From Luzula sylvatica (Eukaryota > Streptophyta > Magnoliopsida > Poales > Juncaceae): a stretch of DNA of 64,000 bases. The stretch spans positions 43,646,052-43,710,051 of the forward strand of contig OX326956.1 of the NCBI GenBank assembly GCA_946800325.1, in the 5' to 3' direction. Both the position numbers and the translations under genes were made by a program. The notes below the pieces were generated by a model. It saw only the letters and a program-made list of their open reading frames with translations, was not told the origin of the DNA and searched no databases. Within the stretch, counting starts at the first letter, position 1, and each line of letters starts with the position of its first letter. This document shows positions 60,901 through 64,000 of this stretch, in pieces.

Positions 60901-61130
60901 GAGCCAACTAGAGTTAGCCTAGTTGGTCACACCTCTTGGCTAGGGAGCGAGAGGTGTGGGGTTCGATTCCCGGCGGTGACACTGAATTATAGATTAAATG
61001 TTAAATGAGTGAATAGAGTGTGTGGCCTACAGGTTTGTAATAAAATTAAAAAAAAAAAAAAAAAAGGAGATTGTGTTTGGAAGGGGAACTTTGAGTCCTC
61101 TCCGAATTTACTCAAAAAAAAAAAAAAAAA
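60901..61130 (+). mobile_element. tRNA-derived SINE
   Basis: Polymerase III promoter boxes: A box tagcctagttgg (60915-60926) and B box ggttcgattcc (60960-60970), then an unrelated body and a terminal A-run (61114-61130). Flanked by copies of the host phrase (aa)tattgtgatga as target duplication. Units 1 and 2 have the empty site. Not a functional tRNA gene. Confidence 0.85.
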
Positions 61131-61561
61131 TATTGTGATGAATATGAGGGAGGTAATATAATTGTCTTATTAATAATAAGGAAATTTTACTTTGCCTCCA
61201 CAATTCATTTTTCTTATTCTCGATACGAATTTTGAGTAAGTTTATTGGAGTTAATTAGTAATTTAATTAACACCCAATTTCACCAAATTTATATTAAAAA
61301 TGGATTAATGATTAATTATCACGCATTTTTATCGATATGTTCGAATTAATAGTTGATTCGTTTTTTGTGTTAATTACTTGCTAATTACTTTCATTAACCT
61401 TCTTCGAAATCTGCATCGAGGATGAGAAACATAAGTTTCTGTTGGACTAACTTTTATCACAAACTGATTGACTAAAAATTAATGGGACCCATTTAATTAT
61501 ATCAAATTTATATAAAATGAATTAATTATTAAGTAGCATGTATTTTTATCGATATGTTGGC

Positions 61562-63384
61562 ATTAATAGCTAATTCGTTTTTTGTGTTAATTACTTGCTA
61601 ATTACTCTTACTAACTTATGTTGAAATTGATAGATAATTCGTTTTTGTGTGTTAATTACTTGCTAATTACTCTTACTAACTTATGTTGAAATTAATAGCT
61701 AACTCATTGTGTGTATTAATTACTTGTTAATTACTCTTAAAATTCCAATAATGCAAATTCTTTGTTTGGCACAAAGAATTATGGAAAGAATTAGATGGTG
61801 GAGCATATCATAATTCCATTTTTCTTGCAAATTGTAATTCCAATAAAAGTTGGAGTGTCAAAGTAGAGCATCTTCATATAATTATTAAATTAATTTAATT
61901 AATATTATGATAATTTTATAAGTATTAATCAATATAACTAATATTATATTATATTAATATATGGATAAATAATTATTTTATCATAATATAATTAATAATT
62001 AATAAATATAATTAATATTATAATAAAATAATTATTTTAACTATAATATATATTAATAGATAAAATATAAAATTTTAATAATATAGACGTACATTTAACA
62101 TTTTTTAATTATTATTATAATATTATTATTAGGTAATTGCAAATATTATAGTAATTATATTAAATTAATAATTTTAATAATAAGATATATATTAATAGAT
62201 AAAATTTAATATTATAATAATATAAAAGTAAATTTAATATTTTTTTATTATTATAATATAATTATTAATATTATAGTAATTATATTAAAATAACATGCTA
62301 ATTATTTTAATTATAATATATATTAATAGATAAAATATAACACTATAATAATATAAAAGTATATTTCTTTTATATTTATTATTATTATTATATAATTGTT
62401 AATATTATAATAAATATATTAAAACAATAATATTACTTACATTATATATGATTAGATAAATTATAATATTATAATAATATAGAAGTACATTTAATATTTT
62501 CAAATTATTATTATACAATTTATAATATTATTGAACTTATATTGAAATAATAAAATAATTATTTTAATAATAATATATATTAATAGATATAATATAATAA
62601 TATAAAAGTACAATTAATATTTTATATTATTTTCTATATAATTACTAATATTATAGTAATTATATTAAAATTATTAACTAAATTCCAGTATTTTCATAAT
62701 TACTTATAAAATATAACAATATAATAGAATTTTATATAATAATATTGTTATAATTTTATATTGAAATAATGTTATATTATAATAATATGTTTTTATCTAA
62801 CTAATATTACAATAATAATATTACAATAATATTATTATTCTTTATCAATTTTAATGAAATATTATTTCTACATTTTTAATAACAAAATTCCAAATTTTTG
62901 TGACCAACCAAACAAAGAATTATATTTTCCAGGATCTTATAATTCGGACATCCAAACAAACTGTGGAATTACTAATTCCAGAATTTTTTACTCCTCCACC
63001 TTATAATCCGATTCCACTCTACTAATTCCGCTTGCCAAACGGCCCCTTACTAACTTATGTTGAAATTAATAGCTAATTCATTTTTTGTGTTAATTACTTG
63101 CTAAATACTCTTACTAACTTATGTTGAAATTAATAATTAATTTATTTTTTGTGTTAATTACTTGCTAATTACTCTTACTAACTTATGCTGAAATTAATTG
63201 CTAATTCGTTTTTTGTGTTAATTACTTGTCAGTTACTCTCACTAACTTATGTTGAAATTAATAGCTAATTTGTTTTTTGTGTTAATTACTTGCTAATTAT
63301 TCTTACTAACTTATGTTGAAATTAATAGTTAATTCGTTTTTGTGTTAATTACTTTCTAATTATTGTACTAAACTTTTTTCGAAA
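61562..63384. repeat. 64-bp minisatellite upstream of CAMTA copy 3, split
   Basis: Units start at 61562, 61626 and 61691, then after an inserted element at 63065, 63129, 63193, 63257 and 63321: eight in total. The array ends about 450 bp before the copy 3 start codon. Confidence 0.88.
61740..63046. mobile_element. AT-rich Harbinger-like element in the minisatellite
   Basis: A 1307-bp insertion interrupts a minisatellite unit between two copies of TTA (61737-61739, 63047-63049), the typical PIF/Harbinger (Tourist) target. The right end, read inward, is ggggccgtttggcaag, like Tourist ends. The left end is eroded, although both flanks share phrases such as attctttgtttgg and aattcca in inverted order. 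The core (about 61880-62890) is almost pure A/T. No transposase. Confidence 0.55.
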
Positions 63385-63836
63385 TCTGCATCAATGATGA
63401 GAAACACAAGTTTCAGTTGGACTAGATTTTATCACAAACTGATTTGACTAACAATTAGTAGGACCATTTAATTATTTCTATTCTTAGCCCTTCCGTAATC
63501 AATTTGTGAGTAAATTCGGTAAATGGAACTTTTTTGTGAGTAAATATTCAATTATTGACTATAGTTGTGTTATAGTTCTGTTGGACGAACCATGTGTGAA
63601 TAATTATATATATTCTTAACCCTTCTTCTATAATCTCAAAAATAATGTTTGTGTTTCATTTGTCGACTTCTTCACATTTCACTCTCTCTTTCTCTTCACC
63701 GGATCAATCATTTCATAACGCTAGCTCAAAACGCACCCGCACGACGAACCATCTTCTCCTCCCCAATTCTCTTTCAAGTCGAGCTTCCTCCATTTTACCG
63801 GCTAATTTGTGATTGTATGTGCATTCCCCGAGTCGA

Positions 63837-63900
63837 ATGGCTGATCCAAGTCGAATTGTTGATCACGGGGTATACGCTTGGGAACTCCAACCCTCCGTAG
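63837..63900 (+). CDS. CAMTA: CAMTA copy 3, exon 1 (gene truncated by window end)
   Basis: ATG at 63837 encodes MADPSRIVDHGVYAWELQPSV followed by a phase-1 donor (g|gtatg), matching exon 1 of copies 1 and 2. Only intron sequence follows to 64000. The Trp where copy 1 has Cys (YAWELQ versus YACELQ) is also present in copy 2 (GWELQ), so Trp is probably ancestral. Upstream there is the same AT-rich promoter region and CT-rich leader. Whether the rest is intact cannot be seen. Confidence 0.75.
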
Positions 63901-64000
63901 GTATGTTGAATCTCCGTTCGTCAATTTTTCGACAATTTTATCTGTTTTCGTTTTGTTGATTTTATTGGTTTTCCTAATTTTGCCCAATTATCTTATCTGA

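Noticed and set aside
60901..60980. A tRNA gene
   Set aside because: A and B boxes are present, but there is no cloverleaf with acceptor stem, and the stretch is followed by a SINE body, A-run and target duplication.

Overview
The window is plant nuclear DNA, most likely from a eudicot. The evidence is intron-containing genes with GT-AG splice sites, plant-type CAMTA transcription factors, a tRNA-derived SINE, an L1 LINE, and many nested Ty1/copia LTR elements primed at the usual plant initiator-Met site. It looks like an AT-rich, transposon-packed euchromatic island. I cannot name the species. Exon limits, repeat counts and differences below were read by eye.

The only real host genes are three tandem copies of a calmodulin-binding transcription activator (CAMTA) gene, all on the + strand. 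Copy 1 (9430-13162) is a complete nine-exon gene coding for about 941 residues: CG-1 DNA-binding domain, TIG domain, ankyrin repeats, two IQ motifs and a calmodulin-binding helix. Copy 2 (47482-50065) is an open eight-exon gene of about 596 residues. It has cleanly lost the ankyrin region and the calmodulin-binding helix, and every coding length change relative to copy 1 is a multiple of three. Copy 3 enters at 63837 and is cut by the window end after exon 1. Each copy sits about 450-480 bp downstream of a 64-bp minisatellite (9, 7 and 8 units). The duplicated unit runs about 6603-16605, 44985-51225 and 60804 to the end.

Between the CAMTA units lie transposons. 1-7431: LTR fragments, then an L1 relic split by a solo LTR (3062-3997) and a hAT element (4900-6304). 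13517-15769: a probable Helitron carrying a hAT MITE. 16680-42423: a Sire-type copia element (gag, protease/RT relic, envelope-like ORF, 3' LTR) broken into four pieces by an 8.6-kb copia element (19921-28498), a solo LTR that itself contains another solo LTR (28994-31022), and an 8.1-kb copia element in opposite orientation (32706-40850). 42424-44984: a reverse-strand copia pol fragment and a solo LTR. 51723-60803: another reverse copia 3' half and a 7.2-kb copia element. 60901-63046: a SINE and an AT-rich Harbinger-like element inside the third unit.

The most interesting signals are: (1) the CAMTA paralogue that lost its ankyrin and calmodulin-binding parts in frame; (2) a copia lineage in which three separate insertions share the same in-frame loss of the reverse transcriptase catalytic YVDD block and have no recognisable gag, yet carry intact LTRs, primer sites, polypurine tracts and target-site duplications, so they were probably mobilised in trans; (3) dense arrays of short perfect palindromes (TTCGAA- or TCATGA-centred) in the LTRs of different families, sometimes repeated in the untranslated leader.
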